This document shows, one piece after another, positions 35,473 through 43,727 of a stretch of DNA of 64,000 bases. Origin of the DNA: Streptomyces roseofulvus (lineage in GTDB: Bacteria > Actinomycetota > Actinomycetes > Streptomycetales > Streptomycetaceae); contig NZ_BAAAWE010000001.1 of NCBI RefSeq assembly GCF_039534915.1, positions 5,394,001 through 5,458,000 of the forward strand, read 5' to 3'. The translations under genes were made by a program, and so were the position numbers. How positions within the stretch are numbered: the stretch's first letter is position 1; the number at the start of each line of letters is the position of its first letter. The notes under the pieces are model-generated. The model was not told where the DNA came from, did no database searches, and saw nothing but the letters and a program-made list of their open reading frames with translations.

Positions 35473-36480
35473 ATGTCCGCACCCCTCGTCTCCGTGGTCG
35501 TCCCCATGTACAACGACCGCCGCACCGTCGACCTCTGCCTGCGCTCCGTCCTCGCCCAGACCCACCCGCACATCGAGGTGATCGTCGTCGACGACGCCAG
35601 TACGGACGGCTGCGCCGAGATCGCCGCCCGGCACCCCGTCCAGCTCGTCCGCGTCACCGAGAACGGCGGCCCCGGCGCCTCCCGCAACGAGGGCGTCCGC
35701 CGGGCCAAGGGCGAGATCGTCTTCTTCCTGGACGCCGACCTCACCATGCACCCGGAGGCGGTCGCCGAGGCCGTCGCCCTCTTCGCCGAACACCCCGAGT
35801 ACGGGGCCGTCTTCGGCGTCCCCGACAAGGAACCGCTCTTCCCCGAACCCCTCGTCGGCCAGTACCGCATCCTCCAGTACCACTACTGGCGCAAGAGCGC
35901 AGAGGGCGAGGTCAGCGGCGGCTTCTACGCCCTCGGCGCGGTCCGCCGAGCGGCCTTCATGGAGGCGGGCTGGTTCAACACCGCCCTGCGCCAGACCGAG
36001 GAGATCGACCACGCCGAACGGCTCGCCGCGCGGTGGCCCATGCTGCTCACCTCCCGGATCCGGGGCCGGCTCTCCGACGAGAGCCGGATGCGGCCCCTGC
36101 TGCGGAAGGCGTTCGTACGGAGCCGGCTGCGGGTGCCGTTCTACTTCGACCGGGGCCGGGCCATGCAGGGCATGGAGACCGGCGGGCGGGCCGCCGCCTC
36201 CGCGCTCGGCGGCCTCGCCGTCGCGGCGCTGCCCTTCGCGGCCGTCCACCCGGGCGCGCTGCTGGTCTCGGCGGCGGCCCTCGGCGGCTCGGTCCTGGCC
36301 GACCTGGGCCAGTACCGCTTCGTCGCGAGGGAACGCGGCCTCGCCTTCACGGCCTTCTTCACCGGCGCCCACCTGATGGTCAACACGGCCGTGGTGGCCG
36401 GCCTCGCCACCGGACTCGCCCAGTACGCGACCAGCGTCCGCTTCCGCCGCATGTACCAGCCCGGGGAGGCCCTGACGTGA
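35473..36480 (+). CDS. family 2 glycosyltransferase, second copy in the operon
   Basis: 335 residues. GT-A signatures: VVVPMYND, VVDDASTD and FLDADLT (DxD), then TEEIDHAERL. C-terminal helices follow from about residue 235. It is a clear paralogue of the first GT2, with a shared C-terminal FTAFFTGAHLMVNTA block, but from its different acceptor region it probably uses another substrate. ATG 35473 follows CGAGGAA. Coupled to the EEP gene by GTGA. Confidence 0.85.
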   Translation: MSAPLVSVVVPMYNDRRTVDLCLRSVLAQTHPHIEVIVVDDASTDGCAEIAARHPVQLVRVTENGGPGASRNEGVRRAKGEIVFFLDADLTMHPEAVAEAVALFAEHPEYGAVFGVPDKEPLFPEPLVGQYRILQYHYWRKSAEGEVSGGFYALGAVRRAAFMEAGWFNTALRQTEEIDHAERLAARWPMLLTSRIRGRLSDESRMRPLLRKAFVRSRLRVPFYFDRGRAMQGMETGGRAAASALGGLAVAALPFAAVHPGALLVSAAALGGSVLADLGQYRFVARERGLAFTAFFTGAHLMVNTAVVAGLATGLAQYATSVRFRRMYQPGEALT

Positions 36481-37712
36481 CGACGACACTCGACCCGGCC
36501 GTGACCGGCGAACCGCCCGGGGGCGACGCACCGCCCGGGACCGGCTCACCGGACGTGGCCCCGGAGCGGACGTCCGGTCGGGTCCGCCGGACCGCACGGG
36601 CCCTGCGCCTCTGGTACGGCAGGGCCGTGCTCGGAGCGGCCGTGCTGTGGCTGGCGTACGCCGTCGTGCGGTGGCTGGCCAGCGGGCGCCCGCACTGGTC
36701 GATCGTCCTCGACGTCGTCCCGCCGCTCTTCCTCCTCGGGGCCCCGCTGCTGCTGCTCGTGGCCGCCGCCGCGGCCTGCGGGCGCCGCCGCCCGCTCGCC
36801 GCGGTCGTCTCCGGTCTCGCCCTGGCGCTCGCCCTGACCACCGGATCCGGCCTCAACTGGCCGGCGCTGTGGCGCGAGCCGGGGCCGGTGCCGGCCGGTG
36901 CCCTGCGGGTGGTCTCGCTCAACACCCAGTACTGGGCCATGGCCACCGGCTCCGACCGGCTGATCGCCCTGCTCAAGTCCCGTGACGCCGACGTCTACCT
37001 GCTCCAGGAGCACGTCGGCTGGACCCCCGGCCTCGGAGAGGACGGCTACTGGCGGATCGACGACGACGACGCCCTGCGCCGGGCCTTCCCCGGCTACCAG
37101 ATGGCCCGGCGCGGCGAGCTGCTGACGCTCTCCCGCTTCCCGATCGTCGACCAGCGGCTGGTGGGTCCCGGCCCGCGCCTCACCTTCGGCCGGAAGCCGG
37201 ACTTCGGGCAGGTGTTCGCGCGGGAGAAGGTGCTCCGCACCGACATCGCGGTCGGCGGCCGGGTGCTGAGCACCTACAACGTGCACATCACCGTGCCGCT
37301 CGCCCTCGACAACCTGAACCCGTTCTCGGACTTCGACCATGACAGCTACCTGCGCCGCAAGCACGCCTGGCGGCAGGAGGAGTTCGAGGGCCTGGAACGG
37401 GACGTTCGGGCCAACGACCGGCCGCTGCTGATCGCGGGGGACTTCAACGCCACCGCTTCCATGCGACCGCTCCGCCGGCTGGCGGAGGTGGCCGAGGACG
37501 CCACTCCGGCGAACCCGTCGTTCCTGCCCCTGAGCTGGAAGTTCGCCGCGCTGGGGGAGTTCGGCGAGGACGCCCTCTTCAACCGGGACCTGCCGTTCTT
37601 CCGGATGGACTGGGCCTTCACCCGGGGCGACACCACGGTCCACCGCTACGACCTCCTGCCGACGGACGGGATCTCCGAGCACCGCATGCAGGAACTCCGG
37701 ATCACGCTGTGA
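36477..37712 (+). CDS. membrane-anchored EEP family phosphatase/phosphodiesterase
   Basis: 411 residues. A Pro/Gly-rich N-terminus and three hydrophobic segments (~residues 45-130) precede an EEP domain: SLNTQYW, LLQEHVGW, YNVHITVP, AGDFNATASM, MDWAF and SEHRMQE. It is paralogous to the EEP at 28733-29890. The EEP family includes phosphomonoesterases such as inositol-5-phosphatases. The gene ends a UbiA/GT operon with no PAP2-type phosphatase, so dephosphorylating a lipid-linked pentose-5-phosphate is an attractive, unproven role. Confidence 0.8.
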   Translation: MTTTLDPAVTGEPPGGDAPPGTGSPDVAPERTSGRVRRTARALRLWYGRAVLGAAVLWLAYAVVRWLASGRPHWSIVLDVVPPLFLLGAPLLLLVAAAAACGRRRPLAAVVSGLALALALTTGSGLNWPALWREPGPVPAGALRVVSLNTQYWAMATGSDRLIALLKSRDADVYLLQEHVGWTPGLGEDGYWRIDDDDALRRAFPGYQMARRGELLTLSRFPIVDQRLVGPGPRLTFGRKPDFGQVFAREKVLRTDIAVGGRVLSTYNVHITVPLALDNLNPFSDFDHDSYLRRKHAWRQEEFEGLERDVRANDRPLLIAGDFNATASMRPLRRLAEVAEDATPANPSFLPLSWKFAALGEFGEDALFNRDLPFFRMDWAFTRGDTTVHRYDLLPTDGISEHRMQELRITL

Positions 37713-37732
37713 GCCCCGGGCGGGGCGGCGGC

Positions 37733-38530
37733 TCAGGCCGACAGCGGCTCCGGCCGCTCGCCCAGCAGGATCGACCGCTCCAGGCCGCTGAGCTGCGGCC
37801 CGGGCTCGATGCCCAGCTGGTCGACGAGCGTCAGCCGGATCCTGCGGTACGCCGCCAGCGCCTCCGCCGTGCGGCCGGCCCGGTGCAGCGCCAGCATCAA
37901 CTGCCCGTGCAGCTGCTCCCGGAAGGGGTGCGCGGCGGTCAGCGCGAGGAGCTCGCCGATCACGTCCGCGTGGCGGCCGAGCGCCAGCTCCAGGCGGAGC
38001 CGCTCCTCGGTCGCCCGGATCCGCAGCTCCTCCAGGCGCAGCACCCCCGGTGCGAGCGCCGGGCCGCTCTCGCCGGCGAGCGCGGGCCCGGTCCACAGGG
38101 CGAGCGCGTTGCGCAGCTCCAGGACGGCCTCGGCGCGGCGGCCGTGCTCGGCGAGGACCCGGGCCCGGGCGGTGCCGGCCTCGAAGACCGCGGAGTCGAG
38201 CCGGTCGGGGGCGACGCGGAGCCGGTATCCGTGCGTCAGGGTCTCGATCACGTCCGGCGCCCCGGCCCCGGCGAAGGCCCGGCGCAGGGCGGAGACGCAG
38301 ATGCGGATCTGGGTGCGGGCGCTGGCCGGCGGGCACGGCCCCCACACGGCCTCGACCAGCCTCTCGACGGAGACGGCCCAGTCGGGCTCCAGGGCGAGGG
38401 CGGCGAGGACGGTACGCGCCCTCCGGCCGCCGAGCGGCACCGGGCGGGCGTCGACGGTGGCCCGCAGCGGGCCGAGGACATGGAGGAACACGGCGAGGTC
38501 TCCCCGTTCGTCGTGCGGAGGTTCGGTCAC
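37733..38530 (-). CDS. SARP-family transcriptional activator (BTAD domain)
   Basis: 265 residues. A winged OmpR-like DNA-binding domain (LGPLRATVDARPVPLGGRRARTVLAALA...) is followed by the bacterial transcriptional activator domain (VFEAGTARARVLAEHGR... LRRIRLTLVDQLGIEPGP). SARPs are pathway activators mainly for antibiotic and other specialised clusters. No NTPase domain is present, so it is a small SARP. GTG 38530 overlaps the stop of the upstream small gene. It lies convergent to the seven-gene operon and may control it. Confidence 0.88.
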   Translation of the reverse strand: MTEPPHDERGDLAVFLHVLGPLRATVDARPVPLGGRRARTVLAALALEPDWAVSVERLVEAVWGPCPPASARTQIRICVSALRRAFAGAGAPDVIETLTHGYRLRVAPDRLDSAVFEAGTARARVLAEHGRRAEAVLELRNALALWTGPALAGESGPALAPGVLRLEELRIRATEERLRLELALGRHADVIGELLALTAAHPFREQLHGQLMLALHRAGRTAEALAAYRRIRLTLVDQLGIEPGPQLSGLERSILLGERPEPLSA

Positions 38531-38838
38531 AGGAGGCGGCAGTCGGTCACGCGGTGGTGGCGGAGTTCGGGCGCCTGGTCCAGGACGCGGTGGCAGATCG
38601 TCAGAGAGCGTCCGATGGCTTCGAGCTCGTCCGGGTCGTCGACGCAGAGCGCGATGCGGACGGTGCTGCCGGTGACGAGCGCGCGGCTGGTCTCGACGAG
38701 GTCGGTGGGCCGGACGACCTGGTGCAGGGTGTGCAGGACGCCGCCGGGGGTGGGGCGGGCGCCGTCCGTGGCGGCGGGCGCGGACAGCGTGATGCCGACG
38801 AGGTAGATGGCCGGATCCGTGCGGGCGCGGGGGCTCAG
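38527..38838 (-). CDS. small protein with apparent CTG start, upstream of the SARP gene
   Basis: 103 residues read from CTG at 38838, whose bases overlap the stop of the preceding peptide gene (CTGA). The reading frame has strong third-position G/C and contains no ATG, GTG or TTG until close to its end. The protein has segments YLVGITLSAP, RIALCVDDPDELEAIG and a His/Cys-containing C-terminus (HHRVTDCRLL). Its stop overlaps the SARP start. Family not recognised. Either a CTG start used by translational coupling or a gene whose 5' end was lost by a frameshift. Confidence 0.5.
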   Translation of the reverse strand: MSPRARTDPAIYLVGITLSAPAATDGARPTPGGVLHTLHQVVRPTDLVETSRALVTGSTVRIALCVDDPDELEAIGRSLTICHRVLDQAPELRHHRVTDCRLL

Positions 38839-39017
38839 CCCCAGGAGAAGCCGTCGCCGGACGCGGTGGGGGTGGGGGTGGGCTCCGGGGCGGTGACGAG
38901 CGCCGGGGCGGCGGGGGAGTCGGCGGCGGCCTGCGGGCCGGCGAGCAGGGCCGCGAGGGCGGCGAGCGGGGCCGCGGCGAGGGTCAGGGCGAGGGTGCGG
39001 CGGGCGGAAGAGCGCAT
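38835..39017 (-). CDS. short secreted peptide
   Basis: 60 residues. An N-terminal signal-like segment (RRTLALTLAAAPLAALAALLAGPQAAA) with an AxA-like cleavage region is followed by a Pro/Thr-rich stretch (EPTPTPTASG) and a final DGFSWG. ATG 39017 is preceded by GAGGC. It is the first gene of a coupled set with the CTG gene and SARP, all overlapping by a few bases. No family recognised; it may be a signalling or leader peptide. Confidence 0.6.
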   Translation of the reverse strand: MRSSARRTLALTLAAAPLAALAALLAGPQAAADSPAAPALVTAPEPTPTPTASGDGFSWG

Positions 39018-39335
39018 GGCGGGATGCCTCCGGTCGGAGCGGTGGGTGGGATTCGTGTCGGTTCGCCCCTCCAGGGGGCCCTTTCGACGTGTTCCAGCTT
39101 GCTCGACCGGGCGCGGTCTGTCAGTGCTCCGAGGGTGGCATCAACCGTCCGGGCGGTTGGCGCCAGCCGTCCTTCACCGTTCCCGTACGCCCCTGACCAG
39201 GTGGTTCATGGGGGGTGTCACGTTGCTGCCGTGCGGAAGGTGCAAGGCGGTGGCGCGGCTTCCGCGGGGCCGGGGGAGAAAGCGGAAGGGGCCCGCCGAC
39301 GGATCGGCGGGCCCCTTCGCGGGTCGGTGGCGTGC
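39018..39335. other. intergenic region between the small peptide gene and dasR
   Basis: 318 bases without a gene. It holds the dasR terminator (listed separately) and the upstream region of the peptide gene. I see no convincing promoter or operator. Confidence 0.6.
39285..39318 (-). terminator. stem-loop downstream of dasR
   Basis: A perfect 15-bp stem (GAAGGGGCCCGCCGA and complement) with a CGGA loop, 18 bases past the dasR stop. Confidence 0.85.
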
Positions 39336-40100
39336 TCAGCCGTTCGGCCGCTGGAGACGGGCGACGAACTTGTAGCGGTCGCCGCGGTAGACCGAGCGCA
39401 CCCACTCCACCGGCTCGCCCTGGGCGTCCAGCGAGTGGCGGGAGAGCATCAGCATCGGCAGGCCGACGTCGGTGCCGAGCAGTCCGGCCTCGCGCGGGGT
39501 GGCGAGGGAGGTCTCGATGGTCTCCTCGGCCTCGGCGAGGTGCACGTCGTAGACCTCGGCCAGGGCGGTGTAGAGCGAGGTGTACTTGACCAGCGAACGG
39601 CGCAGCGCGGGAAAGCGCTTGGCCGAAAGGTGGGTGGTCTCGATGGCCATCGGCTCGCCGTTGGCGAGGCGGAGGCGCTCGATGCGCAGCACCCGTCCGC
39701 CGGCCGTGATGTCGAGCAGCCCGGCGAGGGTGTCGTCGGCGGTGACGTAGCCGATGTCGAGGAGCTGCGAGGTGGGTTCGAGGCCCTGGGCGCGCATGTC
39801 CTCGGTGTACGAGGTGAGTTGGAGGGACTGGGAGACCTTGGGCTTCGCCACGAAGGTGCCCTTGCCCTGGATGCGCTCCAGGCGGCCCTCGACGACCAGC
39901 TCCTGGAGGGCCTGCCGCACGGTGGTGCGGGAGGTGTCGAACTCGGCCGCGAGCGTCCGCTCGGGCGGCACGGGGGTGCCGGGCGGAAGGGTCTCCGTCA
40001 TGTCGAGGAGGTGCCTTTTCAGCCGGTAGTACTTGGGCACGCGCGCGGTGCGGGTCGCCGCCCCGCCCTCTGTCTCCGTGCTGCCCGCCTCCGTGGCCAT
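39336..40100 (-). CDS. dasR: GntR/HutC-family global regulator DasR
   Basis: 254 residues, the length I recall for S. coelicolor DasR. The winged helix reads YYRLKRHLLDM...TSRTTVRQALQELVVEGRLERIQGKGTFV, followed by a UTRA effector domain. DasR represses chitin and GlcNAc genes and antibiotic pathway genes; glucosamine-6-phosphate or GlcNAc-6-phosphate releases it. ATG 40100 is used since the extra upstream residues are not family-like. Divergent from dasA, whose promoter carries two operators. Confidence 0.97.
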   Translation of the reverse strand: MATEAGSTETEGGAATRTARVPKYYRLKRHLLDMTETLPPGTPVPPERTLAAEFDTSRTTVRQALQELVVEGRLERIQGKGTFVAKPKVSQSLQLTSYTEDMRAQGLEPTSQLLDIGYVTADDTLAGLLDITAGGRVLRIERLRLANGEPMAIETTHLSAKRFPALRRSLVKYTSLYTALAEVYDVHLAEAEETIETSLATPREAGLLGTDVGLPMLMLSRHSLDAQGEPVEWVRSVYRGDRYKFVARLQRPNG

Positions 40101-40255
40101 GGCCTGCCTTCCCGACTGTGCTGCTGCCGTCACCGGCTCCTCCGTCTGTCGCGGCTCACATGGTGGCACGGACCGGTCACGGGTCGTCGGCCTCCCTCAG
40201 GTGTCGGTCCGATAACGGACGCGACTGCCCTTCTTATACACCCTTGACACCCCTA

Positions 40256-40270
40256 AAGGTCTAGGCCAAG
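40256..40270. promoter_or_regulatory. DasR operator (dre) 1 at dasA
   Basis: AGGTCTAGGCCAA, overlapping the region just after a TTGACA -35-like hexamer at 40244-40249. The same 13 bases recur at 27706-27718. Confidence 0.7.
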
Positions 40271-40278
40271 CTCCGGGT

Positions 40279-40294
40279 ACTGGTCTAAACCATT
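40279..40294. promoter_or_regulatory. DasR operator (dre) 2 at dasA
   Basis: ACTGGTCTAAACCATT, matching the dre consensus ACTGGTCTAGACCACT closely. It lies about 90 bases before the dasA start. Confidence 0.85.
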
Positions 40295-40382
40295 AAAGAC
40301 CAGGTCCCAGCCCCACGAGCATTACCTGACGTATGTCTTCGCGCGGTGGGCAGGGGTTGCAGGCATCCCTGAGGAGGGTGGC

Positions 40383-41672
40383 GTGAAGCGCAAGCTCATC
40401 GCGGCGATCGGCGTCGCGGGCATGATGGTCTCCATCGCTGCGTGTGGTGGTTCCGACAGCGGTGACAAGAAGGACAAGGCCGAGGGCGGCGACAAGTCGC
40501 TCACCGTCTGGGTCATGGACGGTTCCGCTCCCAAGGAGTGGATCGACGGCGTCAACAAGGAGTTCGAGGCCGCCCACCCCGGCGTCAAGGTCAACGTCGA
40601 GGTCCAGCAGTGGACCGACATCCAGACCAAGGTCACCACGGCCCTCTCCGAGGACACCCCGCCGGACGTCCTGGAGCTCGGCAACACCCAGACCACGGGT
40701 TACGCCGTCACCGGCGGTCTCGCCGACCTCACCGGTGACAAGGAGAAGCTCGGCTACAACAACTGGAGCAAGGGCATGCTGCCCTCGGCCGAGCTGGACG
40801 GCAAGCTCTACGCCGCTCCGTGGTGGGCCGCCAGCCGCGTCGTGATCTACGACAAGGCCGCCTTCAAGAAGGCCGGCGTCACCCCGCCGAAGACCCGCAC
40901 CGAGTGGATCGACGGCCTGAAGAAGCTCAAGGCCGCCGACGCCAAGTCGCAGCCCATCTACCTGCCGGGCCAGAGCTGGTACGTCCTCGCCGGCTTCCTC
41001 TGGGACGAGGGCGGCGAGCTCGCGGTCAAGGACGGCGACAAGTGGAAGGGCGGCCTGGCCACCCCGCAGGCCGCCGCCGCCATGAACTTCTACAAGGAGC
41101 TGCAGTCCTTCTCGACCGCTCCGAAGGACAAGGACGAGGCCACCCCGCAGCAGTCCGTCGACATCGTCCCCAAGGGCGGCGTCTCCTCCTGGATCGGTCT
41201 CGGCTGGGAGGCCGGCGGCGCGATCGCCGCCATCGAGAAGGCCGGCAAGAAGGCCGACTTCGGCTACTTCCCGATCCCGGGCAAGACGGCCGACAAGCCG
41301 GGCTCCGTCTTCTTCGGCGGCTCCAACCTCGCCGTCGCCGAGCGCTCCAAGAACCAGGAGCTCGCGAAGGAGTGGCTGGCCTTCGTCACCAACAAGAAGC
41401 AGCTGGAGTCGTACGGCACCGCCAACAAGGGCGGCATCATCCCCGTCGACACCTCCGCGCAGGTCACCCCCGAGGCCGGCTCCTTCGCCGAGGCCATGGT
41501 GAAGGTCGCCGAGGTCGGTCGCATCACCCCGATCACCGGTGGCTGGGCCAACGTCGAGACCGAGCCCAACCCGATCAAGGGCTACATGACCAAGGTCCTG
41601 AAGGGCGAGGACCCGCAGAAGGCCGGCGAAGAGGCCGACAAGGTCATCGCCGAGCGCATCAACCAGCAGTAA
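40383..41672 (+). CDS. dasA: N,N'-diacetylchitobiose-binding lipoprotein DasA
   Basis: 429 residues. Lipoprotein signal with lipobox S-I-A-A-C (Cys21), then an extracellular solute-binding family 1 domain (LTVWVMDGSAPKEWIDGVN, and PDVLELGNTQTTGY). It captures chitobiose for the DasABC importer, which uses a shared MsiK ATPase encoded elsewhere; no ATPase gene is present here. GTG 40383 has GAGGAGGG upstream. Two DasR operators lie in the promoter. A strong hairpin separates it from dasB. Confidence 0.96.
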   Translation: MKRKLIAAIGVAGMMVSIAACGGSDSGDKKDKAEGGDKSLTVWVMDGSAPKEWIDGVNKEFEAAHPGVKVNVEVQQWTDIQTKVTTALSEDTPPDVLELGNTQTTGYAVTGGLADLTGDKEKLGYNNWSKGMLPSAELDGKLYAAPWWAASRVVIYDKAAFKKAGVTPPKTRTEWIDGLKKLKAADAKSQPIYLPGQSWYVLAGFLWDEGGELAVKDGDKWKGGLATPQAAAAMNFYKELQSFSTAPKDKDEATPQQSVDIVPKGGVSSWIGLGWEAGGAIAAIEKAGKKADFGYFPIPGKTADKPGSVFFGGSNLAVAERSKNQELAKEWLAFVTNKKQLESYGTANKGGIIPVDTSAQVTPEAGSFAEAMVKVAEVGRITPITGGWANVETEPNPIKGYMTKVLKGEDPQKAGEEADKVIAERINQQ

Positions 41673-41681
41673 TCCCACCCC

Positions 41682-41716
41682 GGTGGCGTGGCCGGCTTCC
41701 CCCCGGCCACGCCACC
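41682..41716 (+). terminator. intercistronic hairpin between dasA and dasB
   Basis: A perfect 14-bp stem (GGTGGCGTGGCCGG and complement) with a seven-base loop, nine bases after the dasA stop. In an operon it would act as a partial terminator or RNA-end stabiliser, giving more dasA than dasBC. Confidence 0.75.
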
Positions 41717-41799
41717 TGGGCGTTGCAGTGATTGCGGCCCGCTCCCCCGGGCCGTGCCCCGGTGGGCGCGGGAGCCCCAGAACCGCGAGGAAGAAGACC

Positions 41800-42822
41800 A
41801 TGACCGTGGACTCCCAGGGGACGGCGACCGCCGGTTCCCAGGACGCGCCCGGGAGGGCGGCAGGGAAGTCTCAGACTCCGCCACCCCCTTCCGGCGCGAA
41901 GGAAGCCCTTCAGCCCTCGCGCGGCAGACGTTCGCTGCCCGGCGGGCTTCTGCCGTACCTGCTCGTCACGCCCGCCCTGCTGTCCATGGCGGTGCTGCTG
42001 CTCTACCCCCTGATCAGCAACCTGATCCTCTCCTTCCAGTCGGTCAACCGGCGTGAGCTGATCCGCCGCGAGACCCCCTGGGTCGGCTTCGACAACTACA
42101 CGGACCTGCTGGGGAACTCCGAGTTCTGGACCGTCGTCCTCCGCTCGGTCGCCTTCACCGCGGCCAACGTGGCGCTGATCATGGCGATCGGCACCGGGAT
42201 CGGCCTCCTCCTCAACCGCCTCGGCAAGAAGATGCGGCTGGTGCTCTCGCTGGCGCTCGCCTTCGCCTGGGCCATGCCGATCGTCGCCTCCGTCACGGTC
42301 TTCCGGTGGCTCTTCGACGAGCAGTTCGGCGTCGCCAACTGGCTGATGCGCACGCTCGGCTTCTCCGGCTACGAGCAGCACAACTGGTTCGAGACCGGCT
42401 TCTCCGCCTTCGTGATCATCACCGCCCTCGTCGTCTGGGGCTCCGTCCCCTTCGTCGCCCTCAACATGTACGCCGGCCTCACCACCGTGGGCACCGAGCT
42501 CTACGAGGCGGCCCGGATGGACGGCGCGAGCGGCTGGCGGACCTTCTGGTCCGTGGTCTTCCCCAACCTGAAGCCCTTCTTCATGATCACCACCTTCCTG
42601 GAGATCATCTGGGTCTTCAAGGCGTTCACCCAGGTCTACGCCATGAACCAGGGCGGCCCCGACCGCGCCACCGAGACCCTTCCCGTCTTCGCCTACATCG
42701 AAGGCATGAGCCAGCAGCACTACGGCGTCGCGGCGGCCATCTCGATCCTCACCATCGTGATGCTCCTCGTGGCCATGTCCTTCTACTTCCGCCTGATCCT
42801 GAAGCAGGAGGACGAGCAGTGA
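41800..42822 (+). CDS. dasB: chitobiose ABC transporter permease DasB
   Basis: 340 residues with six transmembrane helices after a ~50-residue hydrophilic N-terminus. The EAA motif for ATPase coupling is ELYEAARMDGASGWRTFWSV. It is a MalF-type permease. ATG 41800 has GAGGAAGAA upstream. Its stop overlaps the dasC GTG. Confidence 0.95.
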   Translation: MTVDSQGTATAGSQDAPGRAAGKSQTPPPPSGAKEALQPSRGRRSLPGGLLPYLLVTPALLSMAVLLLYPLISNLILSFQSVNRRELIRRETPWVGFDNYTDLLGNSEFWTVVLRSVAFTAANVALIMAIGTGIGLLLNRLGKKMRLVLSLALAFAWAMPIVASVTVFRWLFDEQFGVANWLMRTLGFSGYEQHNWFETGFSAFVIITALVVWGSVPFVALNMYAGLTTVGTELYEAARMDGASGWRTFWSVVFPNLKPFFMITTFLEIIWVFKAFTQVYAMNQGGPDRATETLPVFAYIEGMSQQHYGVAAAISILTIVMLLVAMSFYFRLILKQEDEQ

Positions 42823-43718
42823 GCACCACCGCACAGACCCCCGAGGCACCCGCGCCGGCCACGGCTCCGGCTCCGCAGAAGCTGCGCACCCGCAAGCCGC
42901 TGACCGTCGGAGCCGTGGCGAAGAACGCCACCGCGCTCGTCCTCGCCCTGATCTTCGTCTTCCCCGTCTACTGGATGTTCTCGTCCTCGCTGAAGCCGCA
43001 GAGCGAGATCCTCTCCAAGGACCCGGTCTTCTTCTTCACGCCGACCTTCGAGAACTACTCCACCGCCACCGGGGTCGACCTCTTCTGGACGTACGTCACC
43101 AACAGCCTGATCGTCACGGTCGGCGCCGTCCTGCTGGCCCTGCTCGTCGCCCTCGCCGCGAGCTTCGCGATCGCCCGCATGAGGTTCAAGGGCCGCAAGG
43201 GCATCGTCCTCATCGTGATGATGGCCCAGATGGCCCCCTGGGAGGTCATGGTCATCGCGATGTACATGATCGCCCGCGACAACGAGATGCTGAACAGCAT
43301 CCCGCTGCTCACCGCGATCTACTTCGTGATGGTCCTGCCCTTCACCATCTGGACCCTGCGCGGCTTCATCGCCGCCGTCCCGGTCGAGCTGGAGGAGGCC
43401 GCCCAGATCGACGGCTGCACCCGCGGCCAGGCGTTCCGCAAGGTCATCTTCCCGCTGCTCGCCCCCGGCCTGATGTCCACCTCGCTCTTCGGCTTCATCA
43501 CGGCCTGGAACGAGTTCGCCATGGTCCTGGTGCTCAACAAGGACAAGACCAACCAGACCCTGACGCTCTGGCTCACCCAGTTCCAGACCGCGTTCGGCGA
43601 CGACTGGGGCGCCACCATGGCCGCCTCGACGCTCTTCGCCCTGCCCGTGCTCATCGTGTTCCTCTTCCTCCAGCGCAAGGCCGTCGGCGGCATGACCGCC
43701 GGCGCGGTGAAGGGATAA
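42819..43718 (+). CDS. dasC: chitobiose ABC transporter permease DasC
   Basis: 299 residues, MalG-type permease with six helices and the EAA motif VELEEAAQIDGCTRGQAFRKVIF. GTG 42819 overlaps the dasB stop (GTGA). It ends nine bases before dasD, so the two are probably co-transcribed. Confidence 0.95.
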   Translation: MSTTAQTPEAPAPATAPAPQKLRTRKPLTVGAVAKNATALVLALIFVFPVYWMFSSSLKPQSEILSKDPVFFFTPTFENYSTATGVDLFWTYVTNSLIVTVGAVLLALLVALAASFAIARMRFKGRKGIVLIVMMAQMAPWEVMVIAMYMIARDNEMLNSIPLLTAIYFVMVLPFTIWTLRGFIAAVPVELEEAAQIDGCTRGQAFRKVIFPLLAPGLMSTSLFGFITAWNEFAMVLVLNKDKTNQTLTLWLTQFQTAFGDDWGATMAASTLFALPVLIVFLFLQRKAVGGMTAGAVKG

Positions 43719-43727
43719 CGGCGCCCC

